Origin: Margaritispora aquatica
Lineage: Eukaryota > Ascomycota > Leotiomycetes > Helotiales > Discinellaceae
Reading direction: 5' to 3'
DNA length: 64,000 nucleotides
NCBI GenBank assembly: GCA_007644065.1
Contig: VJWN01000012.1
Span: 1,353,758 to 1,417,757, forward strand
Under the pieces are notes generated by a model. The model saw only the letters and a list, made by a program, of their open reading frames with translations, was not told where the DNA came from and ran no database searches. A program made the position numbers and the translations under genes. Shown one piece after another: positions 1 through 12,035 of the stretch. Position 1 is the first letter of the stretch, and every line of letters begins with the position of its first letter.

Positions 1-51
1 ATCAACACCTCGCACCACAATGGAGACATAAACTAAATACCTCCGTTATTC

Positions 52-82
<31 letters not shown>

Positions 83-776
83 TACACTAAATTCCAAAGA
101 AACACGCTGATACTGCATCACAGAAAGTGAACCGAAACCGAGTGAACTAGAGCTACATCAAACAAAGCAACTTCCAAGCAAAGCCATCAACACTGGTTGA
201 TACCACTCCCCAGCTAACATGATTATTATGATCAAAATGAGCAAGAAGAGAAAAACACATCAAGTGAATCATGCATTTAGCATTCAGCATTAAGCAGTCC
301 TCAGATTATGATTCTATGATGTCCATACACGCCCATCCATTCACATTCCATAGAGTCTGGATCTTCGCTTTTGTAATATTCACATCTCAATCCCCCCCCA
401 CCGTCTATCTCCCTCCATACCTAGCTCAAAGTCCCAAAAGGACTCAAGCACCTTCATTTCCACGCCCTTCGTATATTCCCTACTCTCCTACGATATGCTC
501 AACACCAGGCATCTAACAAAGATGCGTGCATCAATGATCACGCTTCGCCATGATATCAACAAATCCTCTTCTTCTTTCGACTCACTTTGCTCTCCCTATG
601 TGTGCTTGTTTAACAAAAGAAATTAGATCCATGAACATGACGGTTGTCAAAATATCAAAAGTGAAAAAGGAAAAGAGAACGCCTCCCAATGATGTGTGGT
701 ATAACTACAGATGCTTCCTCCCATGCGTGATGTGTTGAAAGTCTTAATCGAATGACTTTTGCGTGATATAAACATA
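1..776. other. intergenic, 3' flank of the 777-2015 gene
   Basis: No credible gene is seen. The stretch lies downstream of the minus-strand gene that stops at 777, so its right part probably holds that gene's 3' UTR. A (CATACA)n microsatellite occupies about 51-87. The short open frames here have no recognisable protein character. Confidence 0.5.
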
Positions 777-2015
777 TTAGAAGTTCTGTGAAATACCAGC
801 ACTCTGTTGAGGGAAGTGTGCCGGATTCTCGATCCTCGTGTTTCGTCGAGCTTGAACATCGCGTATGACTGGTTGAGCTGGCATTTCAGAACGTCCTGGG
901 GGGCTTCCATATTGACCTTCATTGCCGTAAGGGTTTCCTGTATCATATTGATTGTTGTAGTATTGTCCACCACCATATCCACCTGGAATCTCACCCGAGC
1001 CATCTGATCTGCCTGCAGCGCTGTATTGTGACGATGCATTGGATGGACCACGGTTGATGTCGCCTCTGTTTGCAGATGAAGATGGTCCCATGGCTCCGAG
1101 AGGCTCAACTTCGCCTGATAATGGTCGATCCATCAGAGGATTATTCGATTGAGTCTCGGAGGCAGCTCCGTGCGTTGGAGAGGTTCCCTCGGAATAAGCC
1201 ATGCCAATTCCTCCAGCTGATTGACCTCCGGAGAGTGTGGTTGAAGCTTTGCGACCGGAAGAAGCGACAGCGGTCGTTCCCCATCCACGATATCCGGCAG
1301 ATCCGTCCTCTCTCATTTCATAAGGTCCATCTCCACCTGCAGATCCTCCTGCAGCGGCTGGTAATGTGGGATCGTTGTTTGGATTATAGCCATACTCCTC
1401 TACTTCCTTTCTCCGCAATTCCTCTGCATCCTTGCGTTGCTTTCGTCTCCTCCAGAAAAACAAGCCAGCCAAGATGAGCAGTGCAACCGCGACGATTGGC
1501 ACCACTACAGCAATGGCGATTGTTCCCCCACTGCCAAGTCCCTTGCTCGAGGAAGTGCCCGTTGATTGGAGTCCCGCGGTCGAGGCAGATGTTGACGAAG
1601 AGGATGTTGATGATCGACTGGTGCTTGCAGAACCAAGACCTTCGGTAGAGGTGATAACGGTTGTGATTGTTGACCCTCCAGCAGCCGTCGAAGTTACGAC
1701 CGATGTGATTACAGACCGAGATGGCGTGGTTGTAGGAGTCGTTGTGGTCGGTGGAATCGAGGTTGTGGTTGGGGTGGTAGTGGTCCCCGGTGGGGTTGTG
1801 CTGGGTAAAGAGGTAGTAGGGATAACCGTCGTCGAGGTTGTAGTTGGTAAGATGGTAGAGCTGGTCGTTATTGTGGAGGATAACTCGGTGGATATGCCTG
1901 AGGAAGAGGGGCTGTTGTTAGCAATGGAGCTTGAGGTGGGCACTGAGGCCGAAGAGGAGGTCGCAAATGTAGTGGTCGCTGCCACGCTGGTATCCGTACT
2001 TGAACTGTTCGACAT
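777..2015 (-). CDS. Ser/Thr-rich single-pass membrane protein, Mid2/WSC-like layout
   Basis: A single-exon frame encodes 412 residues. Residues 1-160 are almost entirely Ser/Thr, with a few Pro and Ala, as in O-mannosylated cell-wall sensor ectodomains. One membrane segment lies at about 165-188 (TIAIAVVVPIVAVALLILAG) and is followed at once by a basic stop-transfer cluster (RRRKQRK). The remaining roughly 220 residues are a Gly/Ser/Asn/Tyr-rich cytoplasmic tail. This is the layout of fungal wall-stress sensors (Mid2/Wsc type) and of many 'transmembrane alpha-helix' fungal proteins. I see no cysteine-rich WSC domain and no cleavable signal peptide, so the membrane segment may act as a signal-anchor. 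I chose the ATG at 2015 because the Ser/Thr tract starts there; the open frame continues upstream to 2195 without a better ATG. Exact role unknown. Confidence 0.75.
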   Translation of the reverse strand: MSNSSSTDTSVAATTTFATSSSASVPTSSSIANNSPSSSGISTELSSTITTSSTILPTTTSTTVIPTTSLPSTTPPGTTTTPTTTSIPPTTTTPTTTPSRSVITSVVTSTAAGGSTITTVITSTEGLGSASTSRSSTSSSSTSASTAGLQSTGTSSSKGLGSGGTIAIAVVVPIVAVALLILAGLFFWRRRKQRKDAEELRRKEVEEYGYNPNNDPTLPAAAGGSAGGDGPYEMREDGSAGYRGWGTTAVASSGRKASTTLSGGQSAGGIGMAYSEGTSPTHGAASETQSNNPLMDRPLSGEVEPLGAMGPSSSANRGDINRGPSNASSQYSAAGRSDGSGEIPGGYGGGQYYNNQYDTGNPYGNEGQYGSPPGRSEMPAQPVIRDVQARRNTRIENPAHFPQQSAGISQNF

Positions 2016-2886
2016 CTTGAACTCGCGGAAACGGAGATCTTTTGGGCGTCTGTACATATTGGTGTCAGCGAAGGAAGAAATAACATCTTCATGATGATGT
2101 ATTGTGTACAATATACCGGCAGGCCAGGATAGGCACAAAAAAACGGTGGATGAAGGGAGTTGAATCGTAAATAACCTACCTCGAGCCAATATCAAAGGGT
2201 TTGTTTGACTAGTCCTTCAAGCGTTTCCCTTTTGTTGGAAAATGATGGTTATTGGGAATGAGCGACGATGTTTCGTGTGTTGGTAAGGAGTGTTTGAAAG
2301 AAGGTCTCGTTGTCGCTAACCGGTACCTCTTGTATTGGATATTATTCGGAGGTGGGCTGACGCTGATGCAGACGCAGTGTAGTGCAGTGAATTGCGCGAC
2401 GGCGAATCGTTGTAATACGAGGGACGAGGGACAAGGGACGATGATCTCTCTCTTTCTCTCTCTCGCTCTCTCTCGCTCTGTCTCGCACGTAGCAGACAAT
2501 CAATTAATTGTAGCGAGTACAGCAAACGAATGCGTCCTCCTGGTAGAAGAAATGCCTTCGTCGGGGCGTAAAGTGAATCGAAAAAGAATTGATTGAAATT
2601 ATTCGAATTGTCGGGGGGGGGGGAGAAAAAAGCTTGGAATTGTCGAGAGGGTAAAGGTGAAGGGAGAATGATGCGAAGGTCACGGTTCCCGGTCGACGAG
2701 GGAGGGAGGGAGGATGTCTGTGTCTGTCTGTCGGGTGTCCAAGTGCCAATAATCCGCTCAATTCCAATGTAATCTGCCGAGATCAGGCCTGACCGGGCGC
2801 AAAAACACGGCGTGAGTGATCACCCCTTCACGAGTGAAGTGAGTGAGACAGTGGAAGGAACTTTTGGGATGATTTCGGGTACACCA

Positions 2887-2919
<33 letters not shown>

Positions 2920-4599
2920 AGATAAGAATGTCTACAACCAACATTTGTGTACCGTAGATATGGAGGTATGTATGTAGGTATGTTAAAAGGTGGGAACCCC
3001 ACAGAAGAGCAACCTACCTTAGTTTTGTTAGAATGCTAGCTTCTCCAAGTTCAAGGAACCACAATGGAAAGCTTCCATTCCTTATGCACGCTGTAGGCTG
3101 TAAGTCCTCCTCCTCCTCCTCCCGCCCGGTTCTACCTACTCATGAATGACCAGTCCGACACTACGGTAGGTAGGTAGGTAGGTAGGAAGGTATTCACACT
3201 CGCTCGCTACTTCATAGGATGCATAGTATGCATAGTATGCATACGATTCCGACCAATCTAGTGGAATACGAACGAGTGTGAATGATCAACGAATGGTCAA
3301 AGAAAGGCCAGAAATCCATCTAGTGACCCTGATTTTTCATTTCAGGCAAAGAGCCATCCCCCCCCATTGACGAATCAGACGGATATTTATTTTCATACTC
3401 TATCATCCTTTACGAGTTTCCTCCCCCCCCGTCCAATTGACTTTTGGTCTCTGATGCACTCTTCAGCTAGCAGCAAGCCCGAATGATGCTACTGTACTGT
3501 AGAGTTCTCAGACTATCGAGGCTGTGCATCACGGCATCTTCCCTCCCACAGGACACAAGCGATTGACGATTGACGCGAAGAAACGTTACCACCTTTCATT
3601 TGACGCCGACGACCGTGGACGAATATTAACGGATTCGGATTATCAATTCCATTGTGACAATGAAAATTACATCAGCTCAGTTGGATGACAGTCAGTCCCG
3701 TTATACACGTACGACCCTGAGATGTCGCTAAGTGCCTGGTCGGTATTTAGATACATTTAAGATCCGAGATAGAGATCATTCACGATATAATTGAGCGATG
3801 ATACAAATACCAGAGAGGTGTTCATGGCATTTCCTATACTTGAGTGATTGCCAGAGCTACTCGACCATACAGTTTCATTGTGTTTTGTTATGCTCGTCAT
3901 CTTCCCATTGCTTCAACCATGACAATCCCACCTCATCCTCAACTGACACAGCGTCGAAACTCCCTCTGCCGCAGCACATTCCTTCCATTCCATCTTAAAT
4001 TTCCACACAGCAGGAGGATTGGTTGTCAATTGTCATGTCTCGTTACGAAATACTTTATTGCTTTTTTACGTTCCAAAAACGGGTGCAAGATCGCCCGCCA
4101 CATGGCATTCCTCGGTTGAACCAGACCCAAAGCAAAGCCTGATGTCAAAAACCAACCATTGGAACAGTCACATATCAAAACATCCAAACAGCAACCCAAA
4201 AAACAATGTAATTCCCACACCTTACTATCTCACATCTCCATCTCATGTCGTCCCGTCGCACAAATACGAGCAGGAACAGGAGCTTTACTCCTGTCCATCA
4301 TTTCCCCAACGAGCACCCCTATGACACGTTCGCCTCTGCTAACCATTAGTGTCATCGCCTTTCTCTCTCTCTCACGCATCCAATGGCACGGCGATGAAAA
4401 TCACCTTCCGTATTGAACACCCCAGACAAAATCCTCATTTCTCCAAATCCGGATAAACACTCATTTATTTATCCCTGAGGGACAAACATGCATATTTGCG
4501 CCATTATGCATGTGCGTGTTCTCCGGATCTTCATTGCTTTTTGCCAACAAATTACCAAATACCAACCTCTTGACACGAAATTCTCCGGCGCGGTGAAGT

Positions 4600-4669
4600 G
4601 AGGGGAAGGGAAGGGAAAAGGAAAGGAAAGGAAAGGGAAAGGAAGGGAAAGGGAAAGGGAAAGGGAAAG
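4600..4669 (+). repeat. 70-nt uninterrupted polypurine (GGGAAA)n tract
   Basis: Every base on the plus strand from 4600 to 4669 is A or G, in irregular GGGAAA and GGAAAG units. Such tracts can adopt triplex (H-DNA) or G-quadruplex forms. No gene overlaps it. Confidence 0.9.
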
Positions 4670-7600
4670 TGGGAAGAGTTTTACCACACAAATATCATGT
4701 TCTAAGCAACTACACGAACGAAGGCGAGAATTGGTATTTCTTGATTTTGGCGACATCATACTTGCTTGACCTGAGTTCCTGACTGAGCGTGAGGCGAATC
4801 GCCTGGTGTTGCGAGGGTGACGGTCGGTGTCTTGATGTCATTGGTTGAATGTTCTCTGCTTTCCTGCAACTTCATGTTAAGCGTCTAATATACGAATCTG
4901 AGTCGAACATCTCGAACATCTCAGACTTTCAGATCACGACACATATTGATCAGTGATCTGTTATCTGTTATCTCCAATGGCTTAAGAGTCATAAAGCCGT
5001 CGGTATTGTACCAATGTATCTTTTCGCACGCTTGGGGGGGGGTATAAGTGCAACAAGTGTTCATGGTTGAGTTGACTTGTTCCAATTCTTTCGCGCAAGA
5101 CTCCGTCCACAATACGTCCATTTCTGGAAGGTTTCTTGGCCAAGGCCTAGTCTAACCTAACCCCTACTCGTTCTTATGGAATTCCAACTCGTGCGAGATC
5201 TACTCTCTCATTCTTTGTTCATTTTAATTACTGTTTCTCGTTTGATGGTGTTTAGTACCTCCCAAGCATTGCTGCACGCCTCGAGAGATTAGTGTGAGGG
5301 AATTTATAGGTTCACCAGCTCGACGTCTCGTTCTCGTTCTTGTTTACTTTTGTTTTGTTTCTCGCTTGGTAACACTTAGCAATTCACATCTACCTTGTTG
5401 CTACCTTGATAATGATCCTACATGCTTCGTCTTCGTCATCACAGTGTTGCCATGTAGTAATGTAGTAAATTACCTTCGTTCTGTTCCCTACTCGACCTCT
5501 AGTCACGTCAACAAGCGCATTGGCACATCCAGAGGTGCTCGGGTAATCACATATGCAGCGTCGAAGAAAGTCTCGGTGACATTTTATGTATATCATAGCC
5601 CGATTATCATCATACAAACACGGTTATCTTTTTCATTTTTCTCAACGCTTATTACAGCCCGTTCGAGATTCCTACAAAACAAAATCAGAAGACTATTTAG
5701 CGAGACAGTCCACCGGCCAGTCAGATACTTGGTAGCTGTTGCTCAAAACGCCAATCTATTTGTGGTTAAAAAGCACCTAACCATCTTGTGAATTTTTTCT
5801 TTTCACTTCTCGCCTTTGAAGGCTAATCCCCAATCCCGAGTTCCCAATCACTGTTCACTGTTCGCTGTTTGTTCACTATTCACGCGACGGATATCGACCA
5901 CTACTAGTGTAATGCCAGCATTAATGATAGTACGGCGGCTCATATATATATATATATATATATGTTGGAGTAGTCAATAATCAATCCGTGTACTTGCCTA
6001 AATCACATCTCTTTGCGAGGAAATATCTTACGGCCATTAGGTATTTACCTACCTGTACCCCCATTCGATTCACGAATGAATACGCGAAGTGGTATCACCT
6101 CTTGAGAAACCCTAGACATGTCCAATGTTCTTTCAAGATTACCTTACTTCCAGGTGGAATCCTATTGTTGGCAGGCAGATGGGTGAAATTCCGAGCTTTT
6201 CTGCCTTGCCTGAATCACAATACACATTAATGGTTCTTAGCTTTTACTTATATCTAAGTCCACTGTCTTTTCCCGACTTGTAAAGCATGCTTAACTAATC
6301 ATTCATCGATTCCATCCATTCTCTCCAATACGCAATCCACAAGCCACAACCCATAACTTCTATACTTTAGTCATTCATTCACATTTCCCTTCATCTCTCC
6401 TTTTACTCATCTCCCACTGGCATTGGTGCAAACACATGACCGCCAGCTGAGCACACTCAAGGCAATCCCTATAGATCAATAGCGAGATATCGTATCAGTA
6501 GGTCTAACTGTCCACCATATACACACTCAAGAATTCCGCGCGAGAGAGACGAGGCGTGACGTGCACGAGTTGTGCCATCTTACCAAGAGGGCCCTCTTAA
6601 TGCCTTTGGGCAGATTGCTAGCTTATTGTCTAATAAGGAGTTTATCGATGCCAACTACCTTACCTCTCTCTAGCGGGACACTATATACTAAGGTACCTTG
6701 CTATTCTACTCGATCAAGTTAAGTGTGTAGCATTCAATGGGCAGGGAAGTACTTGCTCAATCGCTGACTCCCTACTCTACACAATCCACAACTCTTTCCT
6801 CTCCTCTCCTCCCACGAATCCCTACTTATCCAGCTACCTCCTAAGCCCACCGTATAGCAGCACTTAGCAGAACCTAGCAGAACAGAAACCCACCTCATCG
6901 CCAACCCAGCACGTATACGATGTATCACTTACACATACCTTTACAAACTTCTATCCTACTTACCTTACCCCACCCCATTCTACGTTATTTGTAAGATACT
7001 TTACCGTTCCACTCGATCTACCCACGGAGCGTTCAATGAATAGGCAGGTATCTACTTCCTCACTCGCACCGCCTACATCTATTTCCTTTCCTTCTCTTCT
7101 TCTTCTTCTTCTTCTTCCTCCTAAACTCCTCACACGCAAACCTACCCTACCATACCGTACCTTAGTAGCCGACCGCGCACCCTCAAAAACATACCTACAC
7201 ACCTACCTACCACTCTCTACCTACCACTCTCTACCTCCCTCTCTCTCTACTCTACCTCTCTCTACCTAGTAAGTATACCTCCTCCTCCCCAAAACCGCTA
7301 ACTACACGCACATCTCTCCTGATGCGGAAGGTAGCAGAAATTACATTCCATCCAAAAAAAAAAAAAGTGCTTTAAAAGCATCCCCCGAGGCTCGGATCAG
7401 ATATCAATCTGCTAAGACGTGCGATGAATCGTGGTTAAAAGGGGGAGGGGGCGCGTGGTGTATGTATACTTCTGTACTCTTTAATGTACCCTACCCAGTT
7501 CCTCACTCCTCCAACGAGAAACAGAAAAGAAAAATCAGGGGACGAGGTGCCCAGAAAATCAAGGTACCAGCGGTAGAAATTTGTAGTAGCAGCAACATTA

Positions 7601-7756
7601 GGTCAAATATGGCAGTAGGTAAAGTACAAGCTAAACTCAGCCTAGCCAGCTACTTTGTTACCTAAGCTATTTAAGCCAGCTTGATCAAACTCATTTTGAT
7701 TTACTTCAGTTCAGTTCAGTTTAGTATGTTAGTTTATATAAAATCTCAACAATTAC

Positions 7757-7808
7757 TCACTCCCTCCCTCCCTCCCTCCCTCACTCACTCACTCACTCAC
7801 TCACTCAC
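7757..7808 (+). repeat. (CTCC)n followed by (ACTC)n microsatellite
   Basis: Two adjoining tetranucleotide repeats sit here: CTCC units to about 7780, then ACTC units to about 7808. They look like a compound microsatellite that diverged by point change. Confidence 0.85.
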
Positions 7809-8036
7809 CAAGCCACTTCGAGACTTTTGGGTGTTTGATCTATCGAATATAAGTACAAGTACAAGTGCGAGGACGAAGATATTAAAGGTATATTGTCTAC
7901 CTATCTACTTACACTATAAATTCACAAACCCCCCTCCCCTGGCGGTCCTTTCCTGGCGGTCCTTTTCGACCTTCATTGGCATAGGTTAAGACGTATAACT
8001 CTCTACATATACCTACATATATGTATATTACTATAT

Positions 8037-8106
8037 CTCTCCTCCCCTTTCTCCTCCCTTCTCTCTCCTCCCCTTTCTCCTCCCTTCTCTCTCCTCCCCT
8101 TTCTCC
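8037..8106 (+). repeat. 26-nt pyrimidine minisatellite, about 2.7 copies
   Basis: The unit begins CTCTCCTCCCCTTTCTCC and repeats with near-perfect identity from 8037, 8063 and 8089; the last copy is partial. It lies in the gene-free stretch and is followed by a (TCCA)n run at 8138-8165. Confidence 0.8.
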
Positions 8107-9709
8107 CCAATTCCCAATCCACCAATTTCCCGTCCATTCATCCATCCATCCATCCATCCATCCACCCATCCACCAATCTACTTATCCCATCTAGCGACAG
8201 ACAGGATTCTTCTTGGCGAACAATAGATGATAGATGATGGGATGGGATTATGAAATCCCTTCTTCCATTTTTTTTTCTTCTACCCACCCGTCCATCAAAC
8301 ATCCGTCAAATATCTATAAACATTTATCAGGATCCATCAATATCCACAGCCAGCCAAGCAGCCAACCAAATACCCAAACACCCAAATTAAAGAGAGCAAA
8401 TCAAATAACCCAAGGAATCAACCCCCTCCCCCCCCCCCCCCCAAAAAAAATCAACCAACAAATCAACCAAAAAATCAACGAGAAAAAACCAACTAGATCA
8501 ACAAGTCAACAAGTCAGCAAACAAGCGAGCAAGCAAACGAAGAAACGAAGAGAATCCTCCACCTATTCATCCTCCACCCATTCATCTACAGTCCAACCCA
8601 GTCCAGTCCAGCCCAGCTCAACCCAGCCTAGCCTAGCCTAGCCTCATGAATGACCTAGATAGATATAGTACCCAAGGTACCTACCTACCTACCTACCTTA
8701 GAGATACCTCAGTTAGAGGAGAGTGAGTGACCTCCATAGGCTCCATCACTTTCAATCACAACCACAGCCACAACCTGCCCAAGGTAGGTTAGGTACCTAG
8801 TTTAGACGAACTCACCATGTCCTCCACCCTCACTCCACACACAGAAGCTCATATGCACACTTCACAGACACGTAGGGCAAAATCCAGACATTTCAGAGTG
8901 TTTTTCTTGTTATTGTTCTATTCCCATTTGTCATTTTTGCTACCTGCTTGCCTACCTTACCTTACTACCTCTCCCCCGCTCTCTCGTTCCCTATGTCACG
9001 TACTGTACAAATATACACAAGAGAAAAACTCGCCACTCCAAACCCCACAACCCAAAAATCAAAAAAGCTTCTATGTCCATTCAATTTCATCCAGGTAAGG
9101 TAGCCACAGGAAAATGAACGAGTTTGAAAAACTCTTCGAAAAAGGCAAAGGTTGGCGATAGGTAGTCTTTCTCAAGATCTGCGCCCATGTATATGCAAAG
9201 GCACCGTGTACGGAGAAAGAAAAAAAAGAGTACCACCAGCCAGTATCATGTCAAAAGCGCCGGTAGCAATAGCAAATTCCACCCATATCACACACACCCT
9301 CTCTCTCCATTCCATGATTCCCTCATCAGTATCCCACCACTGATTGATTCTACTCCTTCCACCCTTGCGTCCCCACGTTCTATTAACAGAAAGACATTAA
9401 CTCAAAGCCCCATTCCTACTCATCGTAGATAGGCTTTGACGAAAGACAGACAATTTGATCATGCATATACGCAGCCCAGCTCGTTGACACATGAGATGCA
9501 ATGCGTGGGATTCACCTGTGAACACAAAAGTGACAGAGCGAAGAGCCCAACGATGTGAAGTCGAAAGAGGGTTGTCGTGTGGTTAATCGGTGGGGTTGAA
9601 ATCAAAATGCTCGCTGAAATGCCTTGAAAAGCGGCCGCCCAAAAATGGGAATAAGCCGCAAAGAAAAAAATCCAAACATTACTCCTTGTCGTAGTCATAG
9701 TATGTATGC

Positions 9710-12035
9710 TTATGCACCAGGACGCATACCCCATTGAGGCTTGAGAGTGGTGCTCAAGTCCTCCTTGGTAAAGACAACATCACCTGGCAGCTTGCTGACA
9801 CGATAGGCTCCGTTGCGGATAGCGCCTAATTGGACCTGAGAAATACCACTTCGGTTGCTGCGAATACTTCCAGCATCACTCATGTTATCAGCATCCCTGA
9901 ACTTCTTGGGTGGAGCAAAGTCCAGCGATGTGAAGGTACCAGATTTACGGAGCATGTGTCTAGCAAAATTAGTAATCATCATTGAATAGTGCTGAAAAGT
10001 ACTTACGGGCTGGGCATTGGCGCAAGTTCGTCAAATGCACTGACAGTTGGGGCGAAGGCTGGGACGGCTGGAGAATATGGGCGTCTTTCACCAAGTGGAC
10101 TCTCTGAACGTCCAGCGACACGATCTCTGTAGGTCTTGGGTGGAGCAAAGTCAATAGCATTGATGGCAAATGTATCCTCACGAAGCTTGGAAGGGGTTGG
10201 CAATGTGTTGAGAGCTGCAGGAGGTGGCATTGGTCGTCGCTGCTGAGCTGGTGGTCCCATACGGCCCGAAGCGGATGAGTAGGATCGTGGTGCTGGTGGT
10301 CCCATGCGGCTGGATGATTGCGAGTAGCCTCGTGGTCTTGGGCCACCTGGTGGAGGAGGACCTCTGTAACCACCGGCACTCATGGCACCCATTGAACCTT
10401 GTCTTGGTCGGGGAGGTCCTTGGAATCGGGGGCCCATTGGAGGAGGTGTCATGGCTTGACGACTAATTGGCTCATTGTGAGGCATGATGAATGCGTTGGT
10501 ATCAGGATCATAGTACGCCATATCACCCAGGTAATTCTCATCATAATCCTCATAATACTGTCCTTGAGGAGCTGGCTTTGAATCATCAAAATACTCCTTA
10601 TAGAAAGAACGGATGCGGTTAGCTCTAATCTCGGGGTCATCACTCTCGGTGACAGCATTGGGTGGTAGAGGACGGAATCCCATCGACAGACGCTTTGGAT
10701 CGAAACCTGGGGCACCGAGACCAGCCTGGGCAAATTGCTCAGGTGGTACATCCATGGAATAACGTTGCCCACGTTGCTGCTCACGACCAGGTGATGGTGG
10801 AGTGACCATGAATCCATCACCATAATCACTTGCAGCGTCGACATTTGAAGCCATAGATTCTTTGCGAACTGGTCTAGGGTTTGCAGGTAAAGCCTTGATT
10901 GAAGCGGGTGGTGACATGCGGGCGACAGCAGCAGGTGGAGGCGGAGGCGAAGGCTCACGGTCGGTAATCATATTTGCCAAATAATTGTTGCTGTTTCGAA
11001 CATTCGCAGGCTTAGCATTCTCATCTCCCACACTAACACTTGGGCCCAGCTGTCCTGGTCGTGGGTTGATTGGGAGACCCTTTCTGTGAATGGAGGACGA
11101 AGCACTTAACTCTGCAACATGGGCCTGAGCTGGTTCGGTTGGATATGGTGGGATGTTGTTATTCTGAAGCTCCACTGGGCTGGCGGGATTCTGGCCTTGT
11201 GGAAGAGAGTTGTGTCGTGGAGGAGGCACAAACGGGGCTGGGCTTGGTGGAGTGCTTCGTGGCATGCTGCTGGCATGAGAGAGCAGGTCTGCAGTGCCTA
11301 ATTCCTGAAGTCGAGATGGTGCAGCACTTGAGCCAGTGTAAATGGAAGATCCTTGCTTTGACTGCGAACGGAGCGATTGGGCATCAGATGAGTAGTAGTT
11401 GGCAACTGGTCGGTACGGATCTTCTTGCTCCATAGTCCTGGAAAGCGAGTGTAGTGACTCTCGAGAATTCTGAAGCTGTGGTGGCAGGAGATATGGGTTG
11501 GTGTTTTGCTGGCTAATATCCAGTGAGATTTGTCGTTTGCTCAGACCTGGCTTCTCACTTCCATACGACATCTCCTTGGTCATCGTAGCTCTCTTTGCTC
11601 CTCCTGCTTTGGCCTGTGGCACATTTCCCAACCCAAAATCCATGGATGCATGTCTGTCATTGGCATCCTCCTCGCGTTGTCGCCGGGTGTGTCTGCGTTG
11701 TAGAATGATGAACAATATCGCTGCTCCAATCACTGGGATGCTATACAGATGTTAGACAGAACTCCCTCGTGCTCATCTTTTTGCACTCACGCAATACCCA
11801 GGATAATTGGCAAAGTAAACGCAGACTGGCCGACGGGCTTCTCGCAGGCATTGATACCACAACTGCTGGAAGCGGTTGCTGAAGAAGATGTTTCTGTTGC
11901 CGTGCTGCGCGCCTCAATCACACGGTCCGGCACATCGATATGAATAACAGATTCGTCCATGGTACCAATTGCTCGTCGTCCTTCGGGCACTCTAGGACCC
12001 AGCCTAACAATATCTTGATGTGCTCGACGATCCAT
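9710..12035 (-). CDS. single-pass membrane protein with disordered tail and repeated DFAPPK motif
   Basis: Three exons on the minus strand: 12035-11791, 11740-10007 and 9959-9710. Introns are 50 nt (GTGAGT, branch CTAAC, TAG) and 47 nt (GTAAGT, branch CTAAT, TAG). The product is 742 residues. A short N-terminal domain (1-70, with Cys59 and Cys64) precedes one membrane helix at about 73-96 (FTLPIILGIAIPVIGAAILF) that the first intron splits. The stop-transfer sequence is QRRHTRRQ. The rest is a Pro/Ser/Gln-rich, probably unstructured cytoplasmic tail. The motif DFAPPK-x-[YF]-RD occurs twice, near the end of exon 2 and in exon 3. The start MDRRAH was chosen for its CACAATGG context and because the frame is closed upstream. 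The architecture is familiar from many Pezizomycotina, but I know no assigned function. Confidence 0.8.

Larger units (their letters stand above)
2016..9709. other. 7.7-kb repeat-rich intergenic region without a supported gene
   Basis: This lies between the start of the 777-2015 gene and the stop of the 9710-12035 gene. I find no open frame with family character and no spliced chain. It is dense in simple repeats: G11 at 2613-2623, (GAT)n at 2890-2917, (GGTA)n at 3165-3190, a 9-nt repeat at 3219-3243, a 70-nt purine run at 4600-4669, (AT)n at 5942-5963, (CTT)n at 7095-7117, (CTCC)n/(ACTC)n at 7757-7808, a 14-nt tandem copy at 7938-7965, a 26-nt minisatellite at 8037-8106, (TCCA)n at 8138-8165 and C15A8 at 8428-8450. 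TACCTACC-type motifs recur at 6050, 7190-7240, 8680-8700 and 8945. The first part presumably holds the promoter of the 777-2015 gene. Confidence 0.5.

Noticed and set aside
7681..8169. Frames made of SLPPSLTHSLTHS and GGWMDGWMDGW type repeats
   Set aside because: They are translations of tetranucleotide microsatellites, not genes.
10449..10958. 169-codon minus-strand frame within the DFAPPK membrane-protein gene
   Set aside because: It is a shifted reading of exon 2, whose own frame is longer and spliced to a coherent protein.
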